Notes: a model not told the origin generated them from the sequence alone. Positions 1 to 8,705 are shown, counted from the first letter of the stretch. The stretch is DNA of 37,952 nt from Gallionella sp. (GCA_013043965.1 JABEVF010000007.1:1-37952), one strand, 5' to 3'. Made by a program: numbers and translations.

Positions 1-195
1 CGAAACAAAGCGAGCCGATGAAAACAACGAAAAAATGACCTGCGTAGCGTCAATGCTTCACGTTGACTTCACTGCACGGGGAGTTTTGCAAGAGGCTCGT
101 TAGTAATTAGAATTGAACCTCATATCGGCAACTTGCTTACATTGCCTATACAGATAGATAGTATGCGAAATGTAAATTATCGGGGAACAAGCACA
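1..195. other. Leader region upstream of the pilin cluster, no gene recognised
   Basis: I see no recognisable coding sequence here. It is AT-richer than the genes that follow and should contain the promoter of the pilin operon, but I could not assign a convincing -35/-10 or -24/-12 pair. A GGGGA ribosome-binding site at 182-186 serves the small prepilin remnant that starts at 196. Confidence 0.4.
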
Positions 196-300
196 ATGGA
201 ATATCGCAACCAACAACGGGGCGTGACCTTATTGGAATTGGTGGTCGTGATTGTCTTTAAAGAGCAAACTACCGCGCTTGCCCAAAGGAGACCGCAATGA
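196..300 (+). pseudogene. Truncated type IV prepilin, N-terminal remnant
   Basis: A 34-codon frame starts at ATG 196 with a GGGGA ribosome-binding site 9 bases upstream. It encodes a short basic leader and then RGVTLLELVVVI, the class III signal of type IV prepilins: Gly before the cleavage site, hydrophobic +1 to +4, Glu at +5. After about 20 residues it departs into a non-hydrophobic sequence rich in Gln and Arg and stops at TGA 298-300, which overlaps the ATG of the next pilin. A functional pilin needs a roughly 25-residue hydrophobic helix and a globular domain, and both are missing. It is probably the 5' end of a deleted FimT- or PilE-like gene. A leader peptide coupled to pilE translation is a less likely alternative. 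Confidence 0.6.
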
Positions 301-788
301 AAATACAAAAAGGCTTCACCCTGATCGAGCTGATGATTGCAGTCGCGGTGGTTGGCATTCTGGCTACCATTGCGTTGCCCGCCTATGGCAACTACGTGTT
401 GCGCGGGAAGCTGGCTGAAGCGCCTACCAATTTAGCGAATTTGCGCGTCCAGTTGGAGCAGTTTTATCAGGATAACCGCAATTACGGTTCTGCGGCATCG
501 GCATGCGGGGTGGATGCGTTGGGGAATGTGGTGGTAATGATGCCAGCCGGGGTCCACTTCTCCTATTCTTGCAATTGGACCGTTGCCTCACCCCCTAACG
601 CCACCACTGGCGGCACCAACCAGTTTTTTACTGTCACCGCCACCGGATTGCCGACCGATAGCACCAAGGGTTTCGCGTTTACCATAGACCAAAGCAACAA
701 CAAGGCCACTACCGTGACTGCCGTCGTTCCTCCGGGATGGAGTGGCAGCACAACTTGTTGGGTCACCAAGCCAGGTGGGACATGCTAG
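297..788 (+). CDS. pilE: Type IV pilin, PilE-like
   Basis: This 163-residue prepilin has a very short leader (MKIQKG) followed by FTLIELMIAVAVVGILATIA, the cleaved and N-methylated helix with Glu5 that packs into the pilus core. The globular part has the alpha-helix typical of PilE (LANLRVQLEQFYQDN) and Cys residues near the C terminus that could form the D-region disulfide. The ribosome-binding site AAAGGAG lies 6 bases before ATG 297, so the start is secure. It opens a run of minor pilins with overlapping ends (its TAG overlaps the fimT ATG), so it is probably a minor subunit of the pilus-tip priming complex rather than the major pilin. The major pilin gene is not in the window. Confidence 0.85.
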   Translation: MKIQKGFTLIELMIAVAVVGILATIALPAYGNYVLRGKLAEAPTNLANLRVQLEQFYQDNRNYGSAASACGVDALGNVVVMMPAGVHFSYSCNWTVASPPNATTGGTNQFFTVTATGLPTDSTKGFAFTIDQSNNKATTVTAVVPPGWSGSTTCWVTKPGGTC

Positions 789-1321
789 CCAGAACAAATC
801 TTCGCGGGGTGACGATGATCGAATTGATGATAGGTCTCGTCATCGTCGGCCTGCTCTTGGTGTTTGCGGTGCCGAGCTACACCGCTTGGCTGAACAATAG
901 CCAGATACGAACGGCGGCGGAATCGATACTTAACGGCATGCAATTGGCGCGCGCCGAAGCGGTGCGCCAAAACACCACCGTACAATTTGCGCTAACTAAC
1001 TTGCCGATGTCGGACTGGGCGGTTTCCGTGGTCGCTAACTCAGCAGTGGTGCAAACTCGCTCCAGTGCCGAAGGGTCCGCGACGGCGCGCATCAACACCA
1101 CACTGCCGACAGGCGCGACCGTCGTCACGTTCAACGGTTTGGGCCGTGTTACCGCCAATGTGCCTGCCAGCACATCGCTTACCGAGGCGGATGTCACCTC
1201 GACGGCGACCAGTGCTACCCGGTCGTTGAACGTCCGGGTCGGCGGTGTGTCCGGCGGCGGCATGGTGCGAATGTGCGACCCTGCGTTACCTGCGACCAAT
1301 CCGCAAAGCTGTTCCTCCTGA
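782..1321 (+). CDS. fimT: Minor pilin, GspH/FimT family
   Basis: The product has 179 residues. The start at ATG 782 is preferred because it overlaps the pilE stop, has a GGTGGGA ribosome-binding site just upstream, and gives a short leader ending in RG before VTMIELMIGLVIVGLLLVFA. This is a class III signal with Glu5 and a hydrophobic helix. The sequence SQIRTAAESILNGMQLARAEAVRQN is the conserved GspH/FimT helix. FimT/FimU proteins are minor pilins that help prime pilus assembly with PilV, PilW, PilX and PilY1, and some FimT proteins bind DNA during uptake. It sits second in the pilin operon, translationally coupled to pilE. FimT and FimU cannot be told apart from sequence alone here. Confidence 0.85.
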   Translation: MLARTNLRGVTMIELMIGLVIVGLLLVFAVPSYTAWLNNSQIRTAAESILNGMQLARAEAVRQNTTVQFALTNLPMSDWAVSVVANSAVVQTRSSAEGSATARINTTLPTGATVVTFNGLGRVTANVPASTSLTEADVTSTATSATRSLNVRVGGVSGGGMVRMCDPALPATNPQSCSS

Positions 1322-1331
1322 AGAGGCGACC

Positions 1332-1781
1332 GTGAGAACAACCCTTCATCATCGACCGCTTGCGCAACGAGGCTCCATGTTGCTGGAGGGGCTCATTGCC
1401 ATCCTGATTTTCTCCATGGGTATTCTCGCCATCGTCGGTATGCAGGCCGTCGCGATCAAAAACAGCACCGATGCCAAATACCGTGCCGACGCGAGCTACT
1501 TCGCCAACCAAATCATCGGCCAGATGTGGGCGGACCGGTTCAACCTGGCTTCTTACGCCAACTACGCTGGCGCGGGGACGACCTGCAGTCCAACAGGTGC
1601 TGCCTCTGGTAATGTCAATGTGACGAATTGGCTGACAGCAGTGGCATCGTTACCAAGCGCGCTTGCCAACAAGCAACAGATCGTCATCGGCGCGAATAAT
1701 CTGGTTACCGTCACCATATGCTGGCAGGCACCTCAGGACAACGCCCCGCACAATTTTGTGGCAACGGCTCAGATCAACTGA
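1332..1781 (+). CDS. pilV: Type IV pilus modification/minor pilin PilV
   Basis: I chose the GTG start at 1332 because AAGAGG lies 5 bases upstream and the resulting 149-residue protein has a normal leader. It ends in QRG before SMLLEGLIAILIFSMGILAI, with Glu at +5. The following block (GMQAVAIKNSTDAKYRADAS, then YFANQIIGQMW) is the PilV family pattern. PilV is a tip-complex minor pilin that helps connect PilY1 to the fibre. The gene lies 10 bases after the fimT stop and 10 bases before pilW, so the set is clearly one operon. The C-terminal half is short and Cys-containing, as is usual. Confidence 0.85.
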   Translation: MRTTLHHRPLAQRGSMLLEGLIAILIFSMGILAIVGMQAVAIKNSTDAKYRADASYFANQIIGQMWADRFNLASYANYAGAGTTCSPTGAASGNVNVTNWLTAVASLPSALANKQQIVIGANNLVTVTICWQAPQDNAPHNFVATAQIN

Positions 1782-1791
1782 GGACAGAGAC

Positions 1792-2961
1792 ATGAGTAAC
1801 ACACTTCACTCCAAACCGTGCAACGGCTTCAGCCTAGTGGATATCATGGTCGGCATGGTGGTCGGTCTGCTCGCGATGCTTGCCATCATGCAGTCTTTTT
1901 CCGCATTCGAGGGGCAGAAGCGCACCACCACCACCGGCATGGAGGCTCAGGAAAACGGCTTGATGGCACTCCAAGCACTGGAAACGGACATTCGTCAGGC
2001 AGGCTATGGTATGACCACGAACGGCGCCCTGGCTTGCACCACGACCAACACCTATAACAGCACCGCGACCCCGGCTACCCAACTTGGCACCACGTTCATT
2101 CCAATCCAGATCACGGATGGCCTTGCGGGTAGTAGCGACACGATTACCGCTACCTACAGCACCTCGGCCACCGGTGGCATGCCGGCCCACATTGTGGTCG
2201 CGATGCCATCCCCCTCTGCCATCCTTACGGTCAATACCGGCAACGGCTTCAATGTGGGAGATATGCTGCTGCTATCCAGTCCGGGCTCTGGTCTGCCTTG
2301 CTCCCGGTTGGTCGCCACGCAGATTCAACCCCAGGCCAACGGCGTGAACCTCGTCCATAATTCGGGGCAATCCAACTACAATCCTCCCGGCGGGAGCAAT
2401 ATTTTCCCGCCCGGCGGCTACGGCACCAACTCCGTGGTATTCAACATGGGCAACATGGTGCAGAACCAATATCAGGTGCTGTGCAGTTCCCTGACAACCA
2501 CCAATCTCGCCGTTAGCGCAGCCGGAACCTGCACCTCCAGTCCGACCACCTTTGCTAATGCCACGCCGCTTTCCAGTAATATCGTCAGCATCCAGGCCCA
2601 GTACGGAATTACCAGCACGATACCTGGCAACCAGCAAGTGAGTTGCTGGACAGATGCCACGGGTAGCGCCTGCAACGGCACCAACTGGGCCGCGCCGCCA
2701 GCGGCCGATGTGGCCCGGATCAAGGCGATCCGCGTGGCGGTGGTGGCCCGCAGCAGCCTGTCGGAGCGCCCTCCAACCGCCGGCGGCGTTTGCGCCGCCA
2801 CGCCCAGTACCGCCGCGCCGAACTATCCGCAATGGAACGGCGGTGTCGGCGGTGCTGTCGCCACAATTGATGTGACAGCCATACCCAACTGGCAATGCTA
2901 CCGCTACAAGGTATACCAGACCATCATTCCGTTGCGCAACATACTGTGGGCCAACCTATGA
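1792..2961 (+). CDS. pilW: Minor pilin PilW
   Basis: The product has 389 residues from ATG 1792, placed 10 bases after pilV. After the leader and Gly, the N-terminal helix reads FSLVDIMVGMVVGLLAMLAI, followed by the PilW signature QENGLMALQALETDIRQAGYGM. The long Ser/Thr/Gly/Asn-rich C-terminal domain is typical of PilW, the largest minor pilin. The usual Glu at +5 is Asp here (FSLVD), an acidic but shorter side chain. Its role is in the tip-priming complex with PilV, PilX and PilY1. The TGA stop overlaps the pilX start. Confidence 0.85.
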   Translation: MSNTLHSKPCNGFSLVDIMVGMVVGLLAMLAIMQSFSAFEGQKRTTTTGMEAQENGLMALQALETDIRQAGYGMTTNGALACTTTNTYNSTATPATQLGTTFIPIQITDGLAGSSDTITATYSTSATGGMPAHIVVAMPSPSAILTVNTGNGFNVGDMLLLSSPGSGLPCSRLVATQIQPQANGVNLVHNSGQSNYNPPGGSNIFPPGGYGTNSVVFNMGNMVQNQYQVLCSSLTTTNLAVSAAGTCTSSPTTFANATPLSSNIVSIQAQYGITSTIPGNQQVSCWTDATGSACNGTNWAAPPAADVARIKAIRVAVVARSSLSERPPTAGGVCAATPSTAAPNYPQWNGGVGGAVATIDVTAIPNWQCYRYKVYQTIIPLRNILWANL

Positions 2962-3554
2962 TGCCGCATCTCGATATTAAGGCCGTTCGCGCACGCGCGC
3001 TGCGACGGTACGCCAAACCAGGAAAACAGCGGGGTGTGGTGTTGCTCATCGCACTCATCGCTTTGGTCGCCCTAACGCTGGCCGGCATTGCGCTGGTGCG
3101 CTCGGTGGATACCGGCAACGTGATTGCGGGTAATCTAGCCTTCAAACAGGCCGCGCTGCAAGTAAGCGACACGGGGACAGAGGCCGCCTTGACCGCCTTG
3201 ACCACCATCACCACGACGAGCTTGGACGCGGACATCCCGGGCCAATATTTTGCCACCATCCAGCCCGTGGACACGAACGGCGTTCCCACTACTATCAACT
3301 GGACTACCGTCCCGGTCGCCACACCAGTGTCTGGCTACAACGTACAGTATGTGATCGACCGGCTATGCCAAGGGCCCACGCCGGTGACGGATATCCAAGG
3401 CAAGTGCTTCGCGGATGCCCCTCTCGGCGGGGGCAGTAAACAGGCAAATGCCCCAGTGACTACTTCCGCCAGTGCCGTTTATTACCGGGTGACGGTGCGC
3501 GTAACGGGTCCGCGCAATACCGTCAGCATGGTTCAGACCCAGCTTTCCTATTGA
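2958..3554 (+). CDS. pilX: Minor pilin assembly protein PilX
   Basis: The product has 198 residues. ATG 2958 overlaps the pilW stop (ATGA arrangement), which supports it over an upstream start. A longer basic leader of about 25 residues precedes RGVVLLIALIALVALTLAGI, the PilX N-terminal domain, followed by GNLAFKQAALQVSDTGTEAA, the characteristic PilX helix in which nearly every pilin-like protein of this family has F..A..A...E-type spacing. The +5 position is not Glu, as is common in PilX/GspK-type tip pilins that lack a neighbour above them. The gene belongs to the same operon and precedes pilY1. Confidence 0.82.
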   Translation: MMPHLDIKAVRARALRRYAKPGKQRGVVLLIALIALVALTLAGIALVRSVDTGNVIAGNLAFKQAALQVSDTGTEAALTALTTITTTSLDADIPGQYFATIQPVDTNGVPTTINWTTVPVATPVSGYNVQYVIDRLCQGPTPVTDIQGKCFADAPLGGGSKQANAPVTTSASAVYYRVTVRVTGPRNTVSMVQTQLSY

Positions 3555-3611
3555 GCACCAGCCGTTATCTGCGTCACGTGTTATCCGATCCACTCGAAAG
3601 GTGTAATCCAA

Positions 3612-6600
3612 ATGAAAACAGCTTACAAAATAATTCAGCAAAGTCTGGTTCAAACGATGCTTATTTGTCTGGCTGTCGGTCAGCTTGCCCAAACCGCTCA
3701 AGCCGCTTCTGCCGACCTCGCCAATGTACCCATGGCGGTGAAAAACTCGGTCACGCCGAATTTGCTGGTGACTTACGACAATTCCGAATCCATGGATGCC
3801 TTCATGAGCGGGGCACTGGTTGCCGGCAGCGACCCCAACACCCGTGGCAACATCGGTCGGGGGGTGATGCGCAATGCGATAACGAATTTCCGCACCGTGT
3901 TCAACTGGGGGCTGATGACCTATGGCATGACAGGCGCGCCGGGTTTATATCCGACTTGGGCCTATTATCTGGGTTCCGACACCGGCATGGTTTATACCGA
4001 TGACTGCGTGGGCTATGTCGCTGGCATCCCGGCAGGCTACCCGCCCACTCCGGGCATTTCCGCTTCCAACGGAAGTCGCCGCTGCCTGGCGAACCCGCAG
4101 CCGTTTTTCCCTGGTGGAGCTTTTGTCACCTACGACCAGAGCGGCGACGACGCAAATATTCAGGACGTTCTTTATGCCCCAAGCGGCTACATTACAACCC
4201 CATGGGCAGTGACTTCTGGAACGGGTACCGGATACTATTTCTACAGCAACAACAGTTCGACAAATCCGTTTAATCCGAACTTTATGACGGGCCCTGTATA
4301 CGCGTTCGGTTGGCCCGCCTATTTTAACCCCACGGACGCAGGTTTTTTGCCGTCCAACCCGCCCATCACCCGCCAGTTATACTTGCCACGGGCATGGGGC
4401 TACCTTTCCAACATCACCGGTTACGGCACTATCAATGAAGCCGTTCAGGCAGACTCAACTACCCACTACAATAACCTGATTGATTTGTTGATGCCCGAGT
4501 CTAACTCCAACTCCCCTGCACCCGGGCATATCCTACTAGAAGTTAAAAACGGCGCGGTGTTTACCCCGCTCAACGGGGTACTGCAGTCGGCCAAAACCTA
4601 TTTTTCCACTTCGTACCAAAGCCAACCCAGCCCGATTCAGTACTCTTGCCAGCAAAACTTCGTGATGATGGTCACCGATGGCATGCCGACCGCTAAAACC
4701 GATGGAACACTTTATTCGGCGGCGGATCGCACTAATACCTGCACTTGGAGTACCACTACCAATTCCTGCACCTCCGGCAGCTTCGGCCTTGCCGCTACCG
4801 AGGCGATCGCTGCGGTCACCGCCCTGCGCACCACCACCAACGCTACCAACACCACACCTTACGATGTCCAAACTTATGTCGTCGCCCTAGGCGACACCGT
4901 CAATAACGCCAACGCATTGGCGGTGATGAACGCGATGGCGAATGCGGGCGGCACAGGAAAGGCTTTGCTCGCTACCGATGCGGCCAGCTTTCAAAACTCA
5001 ATTAACTCTATCACCGACAACATCACCGCCAAGGTGGGTGCTTCCGCCGCAATCAGCTTATCGACACCGCAAGTCACCCCGACCGACAATGCTTTCTATG
5101 CTTCCAGATACAATTCCGGAACCTGGACTGGGGACTTGGGTGCCTGCCCCATTGATATAAACACAGGTAACAACGCCTGCCCCATTGATCCAGCTACTGG
5201 CAAACCTGTGATCAATTCGCTTTCGCTTTGGGCTGCCGGTTCCGCACAAACTCAGTTGGATAAGTTGAGCTACCCAGGTGGAACTTATGTACCGTCCAAC
5301 GCATCAACTGTTCGGCTGATTGCCACTTCGACTGACACCGCCGGTGTCATCGGAGGAGTTCAGTTCCAGCCGACAACGGCAACGACCGCGACCAAATTAA
5401 GCGTCGTCCAACAGACATTGCTCAATACGCCAAGTACGACAGACGGCGCCGCCGTTGTAGCCTACCTGCGCGGAGACCGTAGCGGGGAAGCGGCGGGCAC
5501 TTACCGGGGGCGTACACATTTGCTCGGCGACATAGTTAATGCCGAATCACTTCCAGTTAGAGCACCTAACAGAGGCTATGCGGATGCCGGTTACCAGGGC
5601 AGCACGACTACCTTTAAAGAAGCTAATGCAAGCCGTACGCGCATGCTTTATCAAGGCGCCAATGACGGGATGCTGCATGCCTTTTACGCCGCGACGGGCG
5701 CGGAAGCCTGGGCATATATCCCTAATCTGGTCATCAGCAATCTCAACAATTTGAGCAACAAAACAGGGTTCACCCACAAATATCTGGTTGACGGCTCGCC
5801 GGTATCGGGCGATGTGGATTTTAAAAACTGTTGCACTGTCGGTAGCGGAAACGATTGGCACACCATCCTGGCCGGGGGGTTAGGCAAGGGAGGGAGGGGA
5901 TATTACGCGCTGGACGTAACGAATCCCGTTGTGGCCAATGAGGCGGCAGTCGCCGGCAAAGTGCTGTGGGAATTCCCCAATAGCGTCACCAATACCGCCC
6001 AAAGAAATGCCGCCAAATTGAACACCGGCTATAGCTTCGGCAAGCCGATCATCGTCAAAACCCAAGCAACCGGTTGGGTGGTATTGGTCACTTCGGGCTA
6101 TAACAACGGTACGAATGCCGGCGATAGTGGCGGAGACGGATTGGGGCATTTATATGTGTTAAACCCCAAAACCGGTGATTTGCTTAAAGACATTCCCACT
6201 CCCGGCTGCACAACAACGCCGACTTCCTCTCCTTGCGGCTTGGCTCAAATCAGTGCCTATGTGGAGAACACCGATGTGGACAACACCACCGATTTCGTCT
6301 ACGGCGGCGATTTGATGGGCAATGTGTGGCGTTTCGATCTTACCGGCAATAGTGTAAGCGGTTGGAGCGTCGCTAAGTTTGCGGTTCTTAAAGATGCCGG
6401 TGGCGTGACCCAACCCATTACCACGACCCCCGAACTCGCCAAGAATATAATTAACGGCATAGCTTATCGTTTTGTTTATGTGGGAACAGGGCAGTACCTG
6501 GGAAGTACAGACGTTCCCGGAACAGGGCAGAATTCTCACGCTGTCCAAACCCAGACCATGTACGGCTTGATAGACAGCACCACCAGTTCATTGCCAGACC

Positions 6601-7088
6601 CCCTGCGTACCACCCTGCAGGCGCAGACACTGACTACGACCCCCGCAAATCCCAATACCTCCCCCCCTACCCCTGCAACTCGCACGGCCTCAAGTAATGC
6701 GGTGAACTTCGCCACACAGAACGGATGGTATGTCGACCTTCCCGATACCGGAGAGCGGGCTAACACGGATCCAGTGCTAGGCTCGGGCGCATTGGTTTTT
6801 ACTACCAATATTCCCAGTCCCACCATTTGTGTGCCTGGCGGTAGCAGCTGGGAATACTTCCTGGATTACAAGACCGGTGGCGTGATACCCAATTCCACGG
6901 TGGCGTGGTCTGGGACTAGCTTGGGCAACGTGCTTGCAAGTCGGCCAGTGCTCTTCCAGTTGCCCAATGGTACATTGGAGTCGTCGGTGAATACGTCAGG
7001 GGGAGTGGTTATAGTAACTAAAGTCCCTGTTTCCCCTGGAGGAGCCACCGGGAAACGGATTTCATGGCGGGAAATTATTGTGCAATAA
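3612..7088 (+). CDS. pilY1: Type IV pilus tip adhesin/assembly factor PilY1
   Basis: The product has 1158 residues from ATG 3612 with AAAGGTG upstream. A signal peptide spans roughly residues 1-31 (cleavage near AQA-ASA). The N-terminal half contains a von Willebrand A-like fold with a metal-ion site: DNSES at residues 56-60 and MVTDGMP near residue 356. The C-terminal half (about 620-1150) is the PilY1/PilC beta-propeller, with motifs such as YQGANDGMLHAF, WAYIPNLV, ILAGGLGKGGRGYYALDVT and an Asp-rich calcium-binding type loop near ENTDVDNTTDFVYGGD. PilY1 sits at the pilus tip, promotes extension against PilT and can mediate adhesion and mechanosensing. It follows pilX by 57 bases in the minor-pilin operon. 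Confidence 0.92.
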   Translation: MKTAYKIIQQSLVQTMLICLAVGQLAQTAQAASADLANVPMAVKNSVTPNLLVTYDNSESMDAFMSGALVAGSDPNTRGNIGRGVMRNAITNFRTVFNWGLMTYGMTGAPGLYPTWAYYLGSDTGMVYTDDCVGYVAGIPAGYPPTPGISASNGSRRCLANPQPFFPGGAFVTYDQSGDDANIQDVLYAPSGYITTPWAVTSGTGTGYYFYSNNSSTNPFNPNFMTGPVYAFGWPAYFNPTDAGFLPSNPPITRQLYLPRAWGYLSNITGYGTINEAVQADSTTHYNNLIDLLMPESNSNSPAPGHILLEVKNGAVFTPLNGVLQSAKTYFSTSYQSQPSPIQYSCQQNFVMMVTDGMPTAKTDGTLYSAADRTNTCTWSTTTNSCTSGSFGLAATEAIAAVTALRTTTNATNTTPYDVQTYVVALGDTVNNANALAVMNAMANAGGTGKALLATDAASFQNSINSITDNITAKVGASAAISLSTPQVTPTDNAFYASRYNSGTWTGDLGACPIDINTGNNACPIDPATGKPVINSLSLWAAGSAQTQLDKLSYPGGTYVPSNASTVRLIATSTDTAGVIGGVQFQPTTATTATKLSVVQQTLLNTPSTTDGAAVVAYLRGDRSGEAAGTYRGRTHLLGDIVNAESLPVRAPNRGYADAGYQGSTTTFKEANASRTRMLYQGANDGMLHAFYAATGAEAWAYIPNLVISNLNNLSNKTGFTHKYLVDGSPVSGDVDFKNCCTVGSGNDWHTILAGGLGKGGRGYYALDVTNPVVANEAAVAGKVLWEFPNSVTNTAQRNAAKLNTGYSFGKPIIVKTQATGWVVLVTSGYNNGTNAGDSGGDGLGHLYVLNPKTGDLLKDIPTPGCTTTPTSSPCGLAQISAYVENTDVDNTTDFVYGGDLMGNVWRFDLTGNSVSGWSVAKFAVLKDAGGVTQPITTTPELAKNIINGIAYRFVYVGTGQYLGSTDVPGTGQNSHAVQTQTMYGLIDSTTSSLPDPLRTTLQAQTLTTTPANPNTSPPTPATRTASSNAVNFATQNGWYVDLPDTGERANTDPVLGSGALVFTTNIPSPTICVPGGSSWEYFLDYKTGGVIPNSTVAWSGTSLGNVLASRPVLFQLPNGTLESSVNTSGGVVIVTKVPVSPGGATGKRISWREIIVQ

Positions 7089-7127
7089 ATACCCAGTGCG
7101 TCAATATATTTAGAAGTGAGGCGAAAA

Positions 7128-7499
7128 ATGAAACTTATTAAATGGATGTTGTGTTCTGCTGCGGTATTACTGTTTGTATCGCAGCCTAGTTGGGCAATTA
7201 CGGCGACCAATAGCGGGATTAGGAATATGCCGCTAACCACTACTTCGGGGACTATTGACCGGGGCGGTACGATTACCGCCGTCAACCCTGAAAAAGAAAC
7301 GATTACTGTGGATGGGGTAACCTATTCATTGGCGGCATCCATAAAAATTTATGCTGCGAATGGCTTGGCGGCAAGCCGCCATAATCTTCGGGAAAGTGTG
7401 CCGATCCACTTCAGTACAGTCAAAGATACAGTCAGTGGACGAGAAAAAATCATTGAAATATGGATCGCAAACTCTGGCAGCAGACCTCCTCATAAATAG
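7128..7499 (+). CDS. Small exported protein, possibly PilY2-like
   Basis: The product has 123 residues from ATG 7128, with GAGG 7 bases upstream; a GTG 12 bases earlier is possible but overlaps the ribosome-binding site. A signal peptide spans residues 1-24 (hydrophobic core AAVLLFVSQ, cleavage after SWA). The mature part is a small beta-rich domain with GTITAVNPEKETITVDGVTY, a short beta-hairpin pattern I associate with PilY2-type proteins encoded after pilY1. The identification is an inference from position and pattern, not from a strong family match. It lies 39 bases after pilY1 and is the last gene before a terminator. Confidence 0.6.
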   Translation: MKLIKWMLCSAAVLLFVSQPSWAITATNSGIRNMPLTTTSGTIDRGGTITAVNPEKETITVDGVTYSLAASIKIYAANGLAASRHNLRESVPIHFSTVKDTVSGREKIIEIWIANSGSRPPHK

Positions 7500-7593
7500 C
7501 GCATAGCCTTGCTATCGGTGCGGCTAGCCAGCGTTTGTGGACGGGTGGATCATCACTCACCTGGTAGAGCAGCCCAGCAGGAACAACAAGTCT

Positions 7594-7617
7594 TCCCCCG
7601 GTTCACTGGGGGATTTT
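7594..7617. terminator. Terminator between the pilus operon and cbbR
   Basis: A hairpin with arms TCCCCC (7594-7599) and GGGGGA (7608-7613) around an 8-base loop is followed by TTTTTAT on the + strand. It lies between the converging pilus operon and cbbR. It should end the pilus transcript; the - strand side lacks an equally long T-run. Confidence 0.7.
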
Positions 7618-8519
7618 TATTGGGGCTTGTGTTTTTTTGCTGCCAGCAAGAACTCCTTGAAGGCCAAGGCGGCACTGGATAGCCGTTTGGTGTCGCGATG
7701 GGCGATAAACCAGTGGCGTAGTAGCGGGAAATGTTCGACGTTGAGCATCACCAGGCGTTTGGTCTCCAGTTCCAGTTCTATGGAGTGCAGCGACAGGATG
7801 CCCAATCCCAGGCCCGCCTGGACGGCCTGTTTGATGGCTTCGTTGGTTTCCATTTCCATGCTGATGTGCGGATGGATGTGATGTTGCGCAAACACGCGCT
7901 CCATCGCGCTGCGCGTTCCCGATCCCTGCTCTCGCGACAAAAAAGTCTGTTCGGCGAGCTGGGTAAACTTGACGTGTTCCAGCTTCGCCAGAGGGTGTGC
8001 GGGTGCGGCGATCACCACCAGCGGATTGCCCATGAATTGTTTGGAGCTGATGTCCAGCCCTGCGGGTGGCTGTCCCATGATGGCCAGATCGGTGCTGTTG
8101 TCGGCGAGATGTTTGAGCACGGCATCCCGGTTGGCGACTTGCAGGATGACGTTGATGTTGGGGTGTTGCCGACAAAAATCGGCCAGCAGTCGCGGGGTGA
8201 AATAGTTGGCGGTGTTAACCACGGAAAGCGTGAGCTTGCCCTGCCCCAGCCCTTTCATCTGATCGAACATGGCTTCTATTTCGGCAATCTGTTGCGCGAT
8301 GTTACGCGCGTAATGGAACAACTCGTTCCCTGCCGCAGTAAGGAATATCTTCTTGCCCATTTGTTCAAAAAGCGGCAGTCCGACATGCCCTTCCAATTGT
8401 TTGATCTGCATCGACACGGCAGGTTGGGATAGATATAGCTCTTCAGCCGCGCGCGAGTAGTTCAGGTGATTGGCCACTTTCTCAAATACCTGGAGTTGAC
8501 GCAACGTGAAATGCAGCAT
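7617..8519 (-). CDS. cbbR: LysR-type regulator of RuBisCO genes, CbbR
   Basis: The product has 300 residues. An N-terminal winged helix-turn-helix (FTLRQLQVFEKVANHLNYSR, then AAEELYLSQPAVSMQIKQLE) is followed by a LysR substrate-binding domain with GQGKLTLSVVNTANYF and ADNSTDLAIMGQPP. This is the CbbR pattern, and the gene is divergent from cbbM with 186 bases between starts. CbbR binds upstream of cbb operons and activates them in response to metabolites such as RuBP, PEP or NADPH. It is expected to repress its own transcription from the shared region. Assignment as CbbR rests on both sequence and position. Confidence 0.9.
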   Translation of the reverse strand: MLHFTLRQLQVFEKVANHLNYSRAAEELYLSQPAVSMQIKQLEGHVGLPLFEQMGKKIFLTAAGNELFHYARNIAQQIAEIEAMFDQMKGLGQGKLTLSVVNTANYFTPRLLADFCRQHPNINVILQVANRDAVLKHLADNSTDLAIMGQPPAGLDISSKQFMGNPLVVIAAPAHPLAKLEHVKFTQLAEQTFLSREQGSGTRSAMERVFAQHHIHPHISMEMETNEAIKQAVQAGLGLGILSLHSIELELETKRLVMLNVEHFPLLRHWFIAHRDTKRLSSAALAFKEFLLAAKKHKPQ

Positions 8520-8567
8520 GGGAGACAGGAAAATACCGACAAAAGAGAAAGTCGTGATTATAGCAAA

Positions 8568-8619
8568 CCATAAGCAAAACTTATGGTTTTGATATAAATA
8601 ATTGACTATAACTTATATC
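8568..8619. promoter_or_regulatory. Candidate CbbR operators in the cbbR-cbbM intergenic region
   Basis: A perfect inverted repeat CCATAAG-CAAAA-CTTATGG lies at 8568-8586, and a second pair GATATAA/TTATATC lies at 8591-8597 and 8613-8619. The second arm contains the small palindrome TATAACTTATA (8607-8617). They fit the TNA-spacer-TNA type of half-site used by LysR regulators and lie 85-140 bases before the cbbM start, where CbbR normally binds a recognition and an activation site. The cbbM promoter hexamers cannot be fixed with confidence. Confidence 0.6.
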
Positions 8620-8705
8620 ACTGGCCACCTATAGTGGCGTCCGTAGCAAGACGCGGTTGAAGTAATAAGTAAAAAGATAAATCATTAATTTCGGGAGAGC
8701 AGGTA

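Noticed and set aside
7550-7590. tRNA-like GGTAGAGCAGC sequence
   Set aside because: It resembles a D-loop, but no acceptor stem, anticodon arm or T-loop can be formed around it.
8602-8635. TTGACT and TATAGT as the cbbM promoter
   Set aside because: The hexamers are 22 bases apart, too far for a sigma-70 promoter.
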